Positions 30,976 to 40,273 of a DNA stretch of 43,458 bases are shown here, piece after piece. The position numbers and the translations under genes are program-made. Below the pieces are notes generated by a model. That model saw nothing but the letters and a program-made list of their open reading frames with translations. It was not told the origin of the DNA and made no database searches. This DNA comes from Acidaminococcaceae bacterium (lineage in GTDB: Bacteria > Bacillota > Negativicutes > Acidaminococcales > Acidaminococcaceae): assembly GCA_029004715.1 (NCBI GenBank), contig JAQVYX010000006.1, positions 1 to 43,458 on the forward strand, given 5' to 3'. Numbering within the stretch: position 1 is the stretch's first letter; each line of letters starts with the position of its first letter.

Positions 30976-31854
30976 ATGAAAAATAAAAATGGTGTTATTT
31001 ACGGTTTGCTCAGCTATTTTTTATGGGGCATATTGCCTATTTACTGGAGCAGCATAAAAGGTGTAGATGCTTTTGAAATTTTAGCTAATCGCATAGTTTG
31101 GGCTTTGATTTTCATGATTATAGTGCTGGTGGTATTAGGAAAATGGGGGGAATTTCTACAAGAGGTTAAAAATATATGCCTCAACCGTAAAAAACTGCTC
31201 ACCGTTATTGGAGCAGGCATTACAATTTTGTTTAATTGGGGAATATTTATTTGGGCAGTTAGCCAAGGACGCATCATTGAAACCAGTATGGGTTATTACA
31301 TAAATCCTTTGGTTAGTGTCTTGTTTGGTGTTGTTTTTTTGGGAGAAAGCTTAGATTTATGGTCAAAAGGAGCTGTAGCTTTAGCAGCCATTGGCGTTGG
31401 TGTTATGATTTTTAATGTAGGAGTTTTCCCTTGGATTTCTTTGAGTTTAGCACTTACCTTTGCTTTTTATGGTCTTCTTAAGAAAACTTTGGTGGTAGAT
31501 ACTAAAACAAGTATTCTTTTGGAAACACTAGTTGTTCTACCGCTGGCCTTGGGATATATTTATTACCTTTCTACTTTTGGTCGTGCGGCTTGGCAGCACT
31601 CGTCTACTACAAACTTGTTGCTTTTGTTTGCATCAGGTCCTGTGACAGCAATACCATTATTACTATTTACAGCTGCGGCTAAACTGTTACCATTAAGTTT
31701 CATAGGATTTTTACAATATCTTGCACCTACTTTAAGTTTGATTATAGGTGTGTTTATATATGGGGAAGCCTTTACTTTTGGTCATTTGCTTTCTTTTGGT
31801 TGGATTTGGGCAGGGCTGCTTGTTTTTACTCTTAACCAATTTCGAAGTAAATAA
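30976..31854 (+). CDS. rarD: EamA family permease RarD
   Basis: MKNKNGVIYGLLSYFLWGILPIYWSSIKGVDAFEILANRIVWALIF is the RarD N-terminus; start placed at MKNKNG rather than the track's 30946. Confidence 0.9.
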   Translation: MKNKNGVIYGLLSYFLWGILPIYWSSIKGVDAFEILANRIVWALIFMIIVLVVLGKWGEFLQEVKNICLNRKKLLTVIGAGITILFNWGIFIWAVSQGRIIETSMGYYINPLVSVLFGVVFLGESLDLWSKGAVALAAIGVGVMIFNVGVFPWISLSLALTFAFYGLLKKTLVVDTKTSILLETLVVLPLALGYIYYLSTFGRAAWQHSSTTNLLLLFASGPVTAIPLLLFTAAAKLLPLSFIGFLQYLAPTLSLIIGVFIYGEAFTFGHLLSFGWIWAGLLVFTLNQFRSK

Positions 31855-31878
31855 CTACATTTTGTGGTGGTTGTATAT

Positions 31879-32044
31879 TGTGTATAATGTCCCCAGACTT
31901 ATCCACAGGCAGTATGTTTTGTGCATAACTTTGGTTGATAATCCTTAATAAATGTAAACAATTCGTAAATTAGCAAAAAACTGCGAAAATCATCCCAATG
32001 TTATCCACAGGATTGGGGATAATGTGGATTAAATTTGTGCATAA
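31879..32044. promoter_or_regulatory. DnaA-box cluster distal to oriC
   Basis: TTATNCACA matches: 31879-31887 (-, TTATACACA), 31899-31907 (+, TTATCCACA), 31920-31928 (-, TTATGCACA), 32001-32009 (+, TTATCCACA), 32036-32044 (-, TTATGCACA); plus TAATCCACA 32023-32031 (-). Confidence 0.85.
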
Positions 32045-32167
32045 CTATTTGAATAGTTATTTTTAAAATACCATATATAGGAATGACACATTTTTTCACT
32101 TGGGTAAAAAGCTATTTGGGGTAAGAAACTTTATAAAGTATAAATATTCTCAAATTCAAGAAAGCAG

Positions 32168-32196
32168 TTGACAAATAGTTACAATTATAGGATAAT
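32168..32196 (+). promoter_or_regulatory. Sigma70-type promoter for the ilv T-box operon
   Basis: TTGACA (32168-32173), 17-nt spacer, GATAAT (32191-32196), just upstream of the T-box leader. Confidence 0.8.
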
Positions 32197-32204
32197 ACTT
32201 TTAA

Positions 32205-32475
32205 TTTCATAGAAATATTAAAAAGTGATGATTGGGACGAAAGACAAAATGTGAACGCACAGAGAGCCGGTGGTTGGTGTAAATCGGTAGGACGCATTTG
32301 TTGAGTAAATCACCCAGGAACTCATCAGCGAAAAGGAATTCCTTAGTAGCATGATGCGTGGCAGACGCGTTAGGTCTGAGCCGATTGTTGGATTGGTGCA
32401 AAGTTATAAAATAGGGTGGTACCGCGTAAACTTTACGCCCCTGTATACGTTATATGTATACAGGGGCGTTTTTAT
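32205..32475 (+). promoter_or_regulatory. T-box leader controlling the ilv operon
   Basis: AGAGAGCCGGTGGTTGGTGTAAATCGGT stem-I distal element; canonical AGGGTGGTACCGCG T-box; terminator ACGCCCCTGTATAC...GTATACAGGGGCGT (32435-32469) then T-run. Candidate specifier in GAACTCATCAGC. Confidence 0.95.
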
Positions 32476-32508
32476 TTATTTTTTTGTTAAAGTAAAGGAG
32501 AGAGCAAA

Positions 32509-32760
32509 ATGTTAGAAACATTATTACTGCAAGGGAAAAATGAAAATACTTTATTACCGAGAGTTTTGCGCATAATAGCACAACAGGGAAAGCAAATAGA
32601 GACACTTACTTGCGAAGTACAAAAAAATCGCCAGCTGATTAATATAGAAATTACACTACAAGATAAAGGTGACTTAGCGTTAACAGCTAAATTGCTACAA
32701 CGTTTAGTGGCTGTAGAGACTGTGGCAAGTGAAAAAGTTAAGCAAACGAGAGCGATGTAA
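32509..32760 (+). CDS. Short acetolactate synthase regulatory subunit (IlvM-like ACT protein)
   Basis: 83 aa ORF (LLPRVLRIIAQQGKQIETLTCEVQKNRQLINIEITLQDKGDLALTAKLLQRLVAVETV) between the T-box and ilvB; length and pattern resemble an IlvM-type ACT domain. Confidence 0.78.
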   Translation: MLETLLLQGKNENTLLPRVLRIIAQQGKQIETLTCEVQKNRQLINIEITLQDKGDLALTAKLLQRLVAVETVASEKVKQTRAM

Positions 32761-32776
32761 TTAGGGGGAAGTTATA

Positions 32777-34462
32777 ATGAAATTAAGTGGAGCTCAAGCA
32801 ATAATAAAAATTTTAGAAGAGCATGGCGTAAATACAGTTTTTGGTTATCCTGGAGGACAGGTTATTCCTTTGTATGATGCTTTGTATGATAGTAAGCTAC
32901 ATAATGTTTTAACAGTACATGAACAGGGAGCTGTTCATGCTGCTGATGCTTATGCTAGAGTTAGCGGGCGAACAGGAGTATGTATTGCTACCTCAGGTCC
33001 AGGGGCAACTAATATAGTTACAGGTCTTGCTACAGCATACTTAGATTCAGTACCTTTAGTAGCTATTACAGGACAAGTAGCAGTAAATCAGCTGGGGAGA
33101 GATTCCTTTCAAGAGATTGACATTGTTGGTGTTACAATTCCTATTACTAAGCATAATGTTTTAGTGCGTGAGGCTAAGGAACTTTTGCCGGCACTGCGCA
33201 CTGCTTTTAAAATTGCTTGCAGTGGACGGCCAGGACCGGTATTGGTTGATATTCCCAGTAGTATTCAAACGGAAGAGTTGGAATGGACAGAACCGGAAAA
33301 TGCCAGTGAGGATCATAAAGAAAAAAATACTAATAAACAGCGTCTTGAGAAACTTTTGGAAGCAGCTTCGGTGACTATTAATAATGCACAAAGGCCTGTG
33401 CTTCTAGTTGGAGGCGGAACAGTATTAGGTAATGCAACCGCAGAAGTTATAGAGTTTGCTCGTAAAACAGGAATGCCTGTAGTTAACACTCTTATGGCTA
33501 TAGGTGCGTTCCCAGGTAGTGATTCACAAGCACTCGGGCTTACCGGAATGCATGGTCATGTTGGTGCTAATCTTGCCGTAACTAATGCTGATGTATTGGT
33601 AGTGGCAGGTAGTAGGTTTAGTGAACGTATTACGGGAGACCGTAATAGATATGTGGGCAAGAAAACTATTATTCAACTGGATATAGATCCTTCGGAAGTA
33701 GATAAAAATATAGTGTCGTCTCTGCCTTTAGTAGGGGATATTAAAGAGACGTTAAAGCTTTTAAATCCTCGCGTTAAAAAACTCGATATCAAACCTTGGT
33801 GGGAATCAATTAAGGCTTGGGAAGAGACTGAAGGACACGAATTAGAGAAAGGAGATAAATTAACAGCTCCATGGATAATGAAGGAACTAAATAGACAATT
33901 TAATAGAAAAGAGACTATTTTTGTAACAGATGTTGGCCAAAATCAAATGTGGGCAGCTCAGCATTTGGTGATAGATAATCCACGCCATTTTGTTACTTCG
34001 GGTGGGTGTGGAACCATGGGTTTTGGTGTCCCTGGTGCTTTAGGCGCTAAGCTTGCCAGTCCTGACGCTCAGGTAATACAAATTGGCGGGGATGGCGGGT
34101 TTAAAATGACGGGGATGGAATTACATACTGCCTGTCGGGAAAAAACACCTTTTCTTAGTATCGTAATTAATAATAGTTGTCTAGGGATGGTACGCCAATG
34201 GCAACAGGTTTTTTACAATAAAAGGTATTCTTCCACTTTATTAAGCGAATTTGACTTTATTGCTTTTGCCCAGTCTTGTGGGGCCGAAGGCGTACAAGTA
34301 AAAACCTGCGAGGAATTCAAAGAAGCCTTAATTTTAGCTGGGAAAGTGCAAAAAGCAGGGAAGCCTTTTCTCATTGAAACGGTAATTAGTCAAGCAGATT
34401 TGGTTTTGCCTATGGTTGCTCCTGGATCTGTAATCAATGAGTTTGTGGATCCGGAAAAATAA
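32777..34462 (+). CDS. ilvB: Acetolactate synthase large (catalytic) subunit
   Basis: 561 aa; MKLSGAQAIIKILEEHGVNTVFGYPGGQVIPLYDALYDS, DSFQEIDIVGVTIPITKHN, ThDP motif GDGGFKMTGMELHTACREKTPFLSIVINNSCLGMVRQWQ. Confidence 0.96.
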   Translation: MKLSGAQAIIKILEEHGVNTVFGYPGGQVIPLYDALYDSKLHNVLTVHEQGAVHAADAYARVSGRTGVCIATSGPGATNIVTGLATAYLDSVPLVAITGQVAVNQLGRDSFQEIDIVGVTIPITKHNVLVREAKELLPALRTAFKIACSGRPGPVLVDIPSSIQTEELEWTEPENASEDHKEKNTNKQRLEKLLEAASVTINNAQRPVLLVGGGTVLGNATAEVIEFARKTGMPVVNTLMAIGAFPGSDSQALGLTGMHGHVGANLAVTNADVLVVAGSRFSERITGDRNRYVGKKTIIQLDIDPSEVDKNIVSSLPLVGDIKETLKLLNPRVKKLDIKPWWESIKAWEETEGHELEKGDKLTAPWIMKELNRQFNRKETIFVTDVGQNQMWAAQHLVIDNPRHFVTSGGCGTMGFGVPGALGAKLASPDAQVIQIGGDGGFKMTGMELHTACREKTPFLSIVINNSCLGMVRQWQQVFYNKRYSSTLLSEFDFIAFAQSCGAEGVQVKTCEEFKEALILAGKVQKAGKPFLIETVISQADLVLPMVAPGSVINEFVDPEK

Positions 34463-34474
34463 AATAGATTAGAG

Positions 34475-34522
34475 GCTAAATGTCCTTTTTGTGGAGCTTT
34501 TTTCACAAAAAGGACATTTAGC
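34475..34522 (+). terminator. Terminator hairpin downstream of ilvB
   Basis: 19-bp perfect arms GCTAAATGTCCTTTTTGTG / CACAAAAAGGACATTTAGC. Confidence 0.7.
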
Positions 34523-34907
34523 TTATGTTATAACTTTTCAGGACCAATAATTTAAGAGAAGAAAATAATTGCGATTACAATAATGGTCTGGCCGAAAAAG
34601 TGCCAATTGATGAAGTGAATTTCTTTGTTTTGTCAGAGTTTAAGCATTATTGAAATTGCGAAATGTGATGTAGTTACATACATTTATTTTAATTTATATA
34701 TAATAAGCCTATGGAAAGGGAAAATTTGTTAATAGATAAAAGGAGTAGAGAATATGAATGCATTATAATGGGCATACGAGTTCTATCTTTTTAATTTTCG
34801 AGTTTGGTTAATGGGATACTGAAAACATATAAATTATGAAAGATTAATCTAATAATATGCTTAGATTTATCCTAATTTTAAAAGTGAAGAGTAGTGAGGT
34901 AAAATAG

Positions 34908-35882
34908 ATGTGGAAAATACTTAATTTTTTTCAGAAGAACTTGATATGGAGTATTCCGGGGTTTATGATTTTGGGGTTGGTATTTGGAAGTGCTTTTTCG
35001 CTTCAATTTCTAAAATTATGGATAATTCCTTTGACCTTTTTTATGGTTTATCCAATGATGGTTTCTATGAATATGAAGGAATTATTCAACAAAGGTGGAA
35101 ACAAGGTTCAGATTGCTACCATAATAATTAACTTTGGAGTTATACCGTTTATAGGATACTTTATTGGGAAATTTATTTTTTCAGACACGCCATTGGCTGC
35201 GGTGGGTTTGTTATTGGCATGTCTGTTACCGACATCAGGAATGACTATTTCATGGACCGGATTTGCGAAAGGGAATGTATCTGAAGCGGTTAAAATGACA
35301 ATAATAGGTTTGATTATTGGAGCCTTAGCTACTCCATTATATTTAAAATTGCTTATGGGTACTGTAATTTCAATTTCATTGAGTAAAATATTTTCACAAA
35401 TAATTTTTATTATATTTATTCCGTTGATAGCTGGATATTTAACCCAATTATTTTTGAAAAACAAGTTTGGGAATGAAATATATGAAAAGAAATATAAGCC
35501 TAGATTTCCATTATTATCTACAGTTGGGGTTTTAGGAGTTGTTTTTGTGTCTATGGCTCTAAAAGCTAAGACTATTTTAGCAGATCCAATGGTTTTATTA
35601 TATTATCTTTTTCCGTTAATTATTTTATACAGTATTAATTTTTTTGTTAGTACCGTAATAGGAAAAATGTTTTTTACTAGAGAGAATGGGATAGCACTTG
35701 TATATGGAACTGTAATGAGAAACCTTTCTATTGCATTAGCAATTGCTATGGGGGTATTTGGTGAACAAGGATCAGAAATTGCACTGATAATTGCTTTAGC
35801 GTATATTATACAAGTACAGTCGGCTGCGTGGTATGTTAAGTTTACGGATCAAATCTTTGGCAAAAGGGAAATTATTGAATAG
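34908..35882 (+). CDS. Bile acid:sodium symporter/ACR3-like (BASS superfamily) transporter
   Basis: 324 aa, about 9-10 hydrophobic segments; LLACLLPTSGMTISWTGFAKGNVSEAVKMTIIGLIIGALATPLYLKLLMG resembles BASS/arsenite-permease families. Confidence 0.8.
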   Translation: MWKILNFFQKNLIWSIPGFMILGLVFGSAFSLQFLKLWIIPLTFFMVYPMMVSMNMKELFNKGGNKVQIATIIINFGVIPFIGYFIGKFIFSDTPLAAVGLLLACLLPTSGMTISWTGFAKGNVSEAVKMTIIGLIIGALATPLYLKLLMGTVISISLSKIFSQIIFIIFIPLIAGYLTQLFLKNKFGNEIYEKKYKPRFPLLSTVGVLGVVFVSMALKAKTILADPMVLLYYLFPLIILYSINFFVSTVIGKMFFTRENGIALVYGTVMRNLSIALAIAMGVFGEQGSEIALIIALAYIIQVQSAAWYVKFTDQIFGKREIIE

Positions 35883-36092
35883 TTTGAAGTTGCCTAATGC
35901 ATATTCTTTCTGTAATAGAACGTTTGAACACATTTGTTACAGAAGGCATATATTGTTTTAGCTATCCCTAAAGATTGGATAAACTTGCAATTTATTAAGT
36001 GAAATGCTATAATAACGAAGCTGTATATATGAGAATATATACTTCTTCTGTTCCCAGAGTGGGAGCCAAAGTCCAAAGAAGGAGGTGATTTC

Positions 36093-36377
36093 GTGCATAC
36101 ATACGAAGTCATGTACATTGTTAAACCAATCGAAGAAGCGGCTTTTGAAGTACTTGTTAAAAAGTTCGATGATTTATTGGCTGCTAATGGTGCTACTGTA
36201 GAAAAAACTGACCGGTGGGGCAAAAAACGCCTAGCCTATGAAATCAAAGATTTTGTAGACGGCATTTATGTTCTCGTAACGTTCCAAGGCGACGGCAAAA
36301 CCGTTAAAGAACTTGACCGTGTTATGAAGATTACAGATGAAATTCTACGCCATATGATTATTAGAAAAGGCGAATAA
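36093..36377 (+). CDS. rpsF: 30S ribosomal protein S6
   Basis: 94 aa; YEVMYIVKPIEEAAFEVLVKKFDDLLAANGATVEKTDRWGKKRLAYEIKDFVDGIYVLVTF; GTG start after aaggaggtgat. Confidence 0.96.
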   Translation: MHTYEVMYIVKPIEEAAFEVLVKKFDDLLAANGATVEKTDRWGKKRLAYEIKDFVDGIYVLVTFQGDGKTVKELDRVMKITDEILRHMIIRKGE

Positions 36378-36395
36378 GCTGGGAGGTAACCTAAG

Positions 36396-36812
36396 ATGAA
36401 TAAAATTATTCTGATGGGCCGCCTAACTCGTGATCCTGAAGTACGCGTAACTCCAAGTGAGAAAACCGTGTGTACGTTTACGTTGGCGGTAGATAGACAG
36501 TTTGCTAATCAAAGCGGTGAAAGAGAGGCAGATTTTATCAACATAGTAGTATGGGGTAAAGCTGCTGAATTGTGCGGGAATAGTCTGGCCAAGGGACAAA
36601 GACTCCTTGTTGAAGGTCGTTTGCAGATACGTAATTACGTAGCTAAAGACGGCAATAAACGCTATGTTACTGAAGTAATTGCTAACAGCGTAGAATTCGT
36701 TGAACGCAAAAACACAAGTAATGCTGGTGGTGGACAAGAACATACTACTTCTAATAGTGGTATGGATGGGTTTGGAAAGGCTGTAGCCTTTGACGAGGAA
36801 ATCCCATTTTAA
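36396..36812 (+). CDS. ssb: Single-stranded DNA-binding protein
   Basis: 138 aa; MNKIILMGRLTRDPEVRVTPSEKTVCTFTLAVDRQF...; acidic C-terminal tail FDEEIPF. Confidence 0.97.
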   Translation: MNKIILMGRLTRDPEVRVTPSEKTVCTFTLAVDRQFANQSGEREADFINIVVWGKAAELCGNSLAKGQRLLVEGRLQIRNYVAKDGNKRYVTEVIANSVEFVERKNTSNAGGGQEHTTSNSGMDGFGKAVAFDEEIPF

Positions 36813-36829
36813 TTTAGGGAGGTTTTGGA

Positions 36830-37063
36830 ATGATTAAACGTGAAAGAGGCAGAAAGCCAAGAAGAAAAGTATGTAGCTTCTGCGTAGATAAAGCTCAAGA
36901 TATCGATTATAAAGAAGTTGGCAAATTACACAAGTTCTTAACTGAACGTGGTAAAATTTTGCCTCGTCGTATTTCCGGTACTTGCGCTAAACACCAAAGA
37001 CAACTTACTATCGCTATTAAACGCGCTAGAAACGTTGCTTTGTTACCATTTACAACTGAGTGA
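36830..37063 (+). CDS. rpsR: 30S ribosomal protein S18
   Basis: 77 aa; [60 protein letters not shown]. Confidence 0.98.
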   Translation: MIKRERGRKPRRKVCSFCVDKAQDIDYKEVGKLHKFLTERGKILPRRISGTCAKHQRQLTIAIKRARNVALLPFTTE

Positions 37064-37070
37064 TAATATT

Positions 37071-37106
37071 AAAAGACTTCCCTGCAGAAATGTCGGGAAG
37101 TCTTTT
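37071..37106 (+). terminator. Intrinsic terminator after rpsR
   Basis: AAAAGACTTCCC-12 nt-GGGAAGTCTTTT followed by T. Confidence 0.85.
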
Positions 37107-37256
37107 TCTTTACTTATGCTTGTACTTGCTGTAAACAGTGCTTAACATGGTAAAAGACTTTTCTTTTTCTCTAATTAAGAGTAAAATAGTAGTACGCATT
37201 TGAAATCTATATAATGAAGCAAGTTGAAGTATAGTTAGTCTTGAGGAGGTTTATTT

Positions 37257-38225
37257 TTGATTATACATAAAACATCGGCTTTAGTAGAGTCGGGTATTTT
37301 AGCTGCCATCGCCACCGTTTTTACTATTATTGGTGCCTATGTTCCTATTTTGAGTCTTATTGCCAATTTTGTTTGGCCTTTGCCTATCATATTGTGTGGA
37401 CGTAGACATGGCTTGAAGTGGAGTTTTTTATGCTTGACGGTAGCCGGTATTCTTGCCACTATTTTAGTTAGCCCTATTCATGCACTGTCTGTAGTAGCAG
37501 TTTTTGGTATCATCGGTCTTACTATGGGAGAATGTATGCGTAGGCAGATGTCTCCGCTGAAATTAATGCTTATAAGTTCTATAGGAGCTTTTATTTCTTT
37601 TATTATTAGCATGCTTATTGGTTATTTAATTATGCATATTAATGTTTTAGAGGTTTTCTTAGACAGTATGAATCAGGGCTTTAGTATGTCCGTAGATTTT
37701 TATAAGCAAATGGGTTATGGTCCCGATCAATTAGCACAAATTACCGTGGAAATGGAAACCATGAAAAAAATGGTTCGTATGATTATACCTGTAGCTTTTA
37801 TTATGGTAGCACCATTTACTGTTTTTGTTAATTATTGGGCTGCTCGTAAGATTTTAAGTAAGATGGGAGACTATTATCCCTGGTTTCCTCCGTTTGCTAA
37901 ATGGAGCATGCCACGTTATACGTTGTTTCCTTATGGTTTATCCCTAATTTTATTGATGCAGTTTAATACTAGACAGGAACATCCCATGTATCAGTTTGCT
38001 TTTAATCTTTTTGTATTTTGTAATGTTTTATTGATTGTGCAAGCTTTAGCTTTAATTTATTGGTATATCGATACTAAAGGTAAGCCTCGTTGGTGGTTTT
38101 CCGCCTGTTTTGCAATTATTTTTATTAGTCAATTCATCTCTCAAATAGCAGTATTATTGGGTGCTTATGATTTGGTTTTTGATTTTCGTCATCGTAAGCC
38201 TAAAACCAAGAATGATATACAGTGA
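37257..38225 (+). CDS. DUF2232 (YybS-like) membrane protein
   Basis: 322 aa; ALVESGILAAIATVFTIIGAYVPILSLIANFVWPLPIILCGRRHGLKWSFLCLTVAGILATILVSPIHAL; immediately upstream of gdpP. Confidence 0.85.
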   Translation: MIIHKTSALVESGILAAIATVFTIIGAYVPILSLIANFVWPLPIILCGRRHGLKWSFLCLTVAGILATILVSPIHALSVVAVFGIIGLTMGECMRRQMSPLKLMLISSIGAFISFIISMLIGYLIMHINVLEVFLDSMNQGFSMSVDFYKQMGYGPDQLAQITVEMETMKKMVRMIIPVAFIMVAPFTVFVNYWAARKILSKMGDYYPWFPPFAKWSMPRYTLFPYGLSLILLMQFNTRQEHPMYQFAFNLFVFCNVLLIVQALALIYWYIDTKGKPRWWFSACFAIIFISQFISQIAVLLGAYDLVFDFRHRKPKTKNDIQ

Positions 38226-38239
38226 AATGAGGATTATTT

Positions 38240-40273
38240 ATGGAGAAGATAAGCAAGAAATTTTGGGATGGCCTACGGGTGGGAATTGGTATTCTAGGCT
38301 CAATCGCTGTACTTTATGGCGTATTTCGGGGAGAACTTGTGTTAGCATTTGGAGGGTTTGCGGTTCTTCTGATAGTATATTATTTTAGCCAAAGGAATTC
38401 ACGTATTAAAGACGCTTGGCTTAACCACTATTTAGACACGGTAGTCCGCAATATTGAGCGAGCAAATAACTATGCCGTACAGAGAATTCCTGTGGGCATT
38501 GCAGTGTTCGACAAGGAAGGACGACTACAGTGGAAAAATGAACTTTTTGCTACTTGGGTTGGTGGAAAAGCTGATGAGGGCGATCCCATGAGTAAAGTTT
38601 TACCGCCTCCGGAAAATAATTTTGACACTATTTCTTTAAAAGATGCTGAAAAACAAATTAAAATTGCGGACAGATCTTTCAATATGTTGGTGCGACGCAT
38701 TCAAACTTCCGATGATGGGGAGCAAGATACCGGCGTAGTAGTTTATTTGATGGATATTACAGATAGAGAACGGCAAAAAAAACGGTATGAGGCGGAAAAA
38801 GTTTGTTTCGCTTATATACAGTTTGATAATTTTAGTGATGTTATGAAGGGTCTAAACGAAAGTATCAGAGCTAATCTAGCAGTAGAAGTTAACAAAGCTA
38901 TAGGAGAATGGGCAGAAGAAATGCAGGGTATCTTCCTGCGATATGCCGATGATTTGTATATGGTTAGTATTAGCAGAAAATCCCTAGAAGAGACGGTTGC
39001 ACGTAAATTCGATGTTTTGGATAGAGTGCGTGAGATAAAGGTTGGCAATAAAATACCTCCGACTATTAGCGTTGGTATGGCCAGTGATGAAAGAGGCTTA
39101 TTAGCCCTTAGTAAAAAGGCTCAATCCGGGTTAGATTTAGCCTTGGGAAGAGGTGGAGATCAAGCAGTAGTTTCTATGGGTGGAGATATGTTGTTTTTTG
39201 GAGCTAAAAGCTCTGTACAGGCTAAAAGTACTAGGGTCAGGGCAAGGGTGGTTTCTCAAGCTATCCATGAACTTATGCTAAATGCGGATAAAGTTTTCGT
39301 TATGGGACATGTTAACGAAGATTATGATGCTATTGGTTCTGCTTTAGGCGTGGCTAAAATGGCCATGTCTCTTAATAAAGAAACCTACATTGTTACTAGT
39401 GGACAAGGAACTTCTCTAGGACGTATGGAAGATATCGCAACAGAGGCTGATCAAGCTTATGAAGCGGTTTTGGTTACAGAAGAAAGGGCTTTAGAACATA
39501 TTACACCTGGCAGTATTTTAATCTTGGTTGATCATCACAGGGCCATGTTGTCGGCGTCGCAAAAAGTTTTAGAGGGAATTGAACGACGGGTTATTATTGA
39601 TCATCATCGTCGTAGTGAAGATGCTATAAAAAATGCCATTTTATTTTACATGGAACCGTCGTCTTCTTCCACTAGTGAATTAGTAACTGAAATGTTACAT
39701 TATTTTGATGATACAATGGAATTTACTAAATTAGAAGCATCTGCGTTATATGCAGGTATTTTAGTAGATACGAAGAATTTTGCTGTACAAACAGGTGAAC
39801 GCACTTTTGAAGCAGCAGCTTTTTTAAGGCGTAGCGGAGCTGACCCTAGGGTGGTATCACAATTGTTTAAAGACGATCAAGCTACTGTCATGCAAAGAGC
39901 AAAATTAATTTCACAAGCCCGTATTCCTTATCCAGGACTGGCAATTTCTATTTATAAGCAGGCACCGGAGGGACAAAATACTTCTGTTATTATTGCACAA
40001 ACTGCTGATGAACTTTTGACTATGGATGATGTTAGTGTTAGCGTAGTTATAAGCGAAGGACTGGATGGTTTGGGTATTAGTGCCCGTAGTGACGGGCATG
40101 TTAACGTGCAAATAATGATGGAAGAATTAGGTGGCGGAGGACATCAAACCGTTGCAGGTGTTAAAGTTCGAGGTATAACGGCAGATGAAATGGAAGTTAA
40201 AATTATAGCTATGGCTAAAGAACAATTAGAGGAGCGCGATACAGATGAAAGTAATATTACTACAGGACGTTAA
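38240..40273 (+). CDS. gdpP: c-di-AMP phosphodiesterase GdpP (YybT; PAS-degenerate GGDEF-DHH/DHHA1)
   Basis: 677 aa; VFVMGHVNEDYDAIGSALGVAKMA, LILVDHHRA, VIIDHHRRSEDAI, GGGGHQTVAGVKV (DHHA1). Confidence 0.93.
   Translation: MEKISKKFWDGLRVGIGILGSIAVLYGVFRGELVLAFGGFAVLLIVYYFSQRNSRIKDAWLNHYLDTVVRNIERANNYAVQRIPVGIAVFDKEGRLQWKNELFATWVGGKADEGDPMSKVLPPPENNFDTISLKDAEKQIKIADRSFNMLVRRIQTSDDGEQDTGVVVYLMDITDRERQKKRYEAEKVCFAYIQFDNFSDVMKGLNESIRANLAVEVNKAIGEWAEEMQGIFLRYADDLYMVSISRKSLEETVARKFDVLDRVREIKVGNKIPPTISVGMASDERGLLALSKKAQSGLDLALGRGGDQAVVSMGGDMLFFGAKSSVQAKSTRVRARVVSQAIHELMLNADKVFVMGHVNEDYDAIGSALGVAKMAMSLNKETYIVTSGQGTSLGRMEDIATEADQAYEAVLVTEERALEHITPGSILILVDHHRAMLSASQKVLEGIERRVIIDHHRRSEDAIKNAILFYMEPSSSSTSELVTEMLHYFDDTMEFTKLEASALYAGILVDTKNFAVQTGERTFEAAAFLRRSGADPRVVSQLFKDDQATVMQRAKLISQARIPYPGLAISIYKQAPEGQNTSVIIAQTADELLTMDDVSVSVVISEGLDGLGISARSDGHVNVQIMMEELGGGGHQTVAGVKVRGITADEMEVKIIAMAKEQLEERDTDESNITTGR

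Noticed and set aside
35108-35464. 118-aa - strand ORF in the BASS-like gene
   Set aside because: Antisense to a membrane transporter; reverse-frame artefact.
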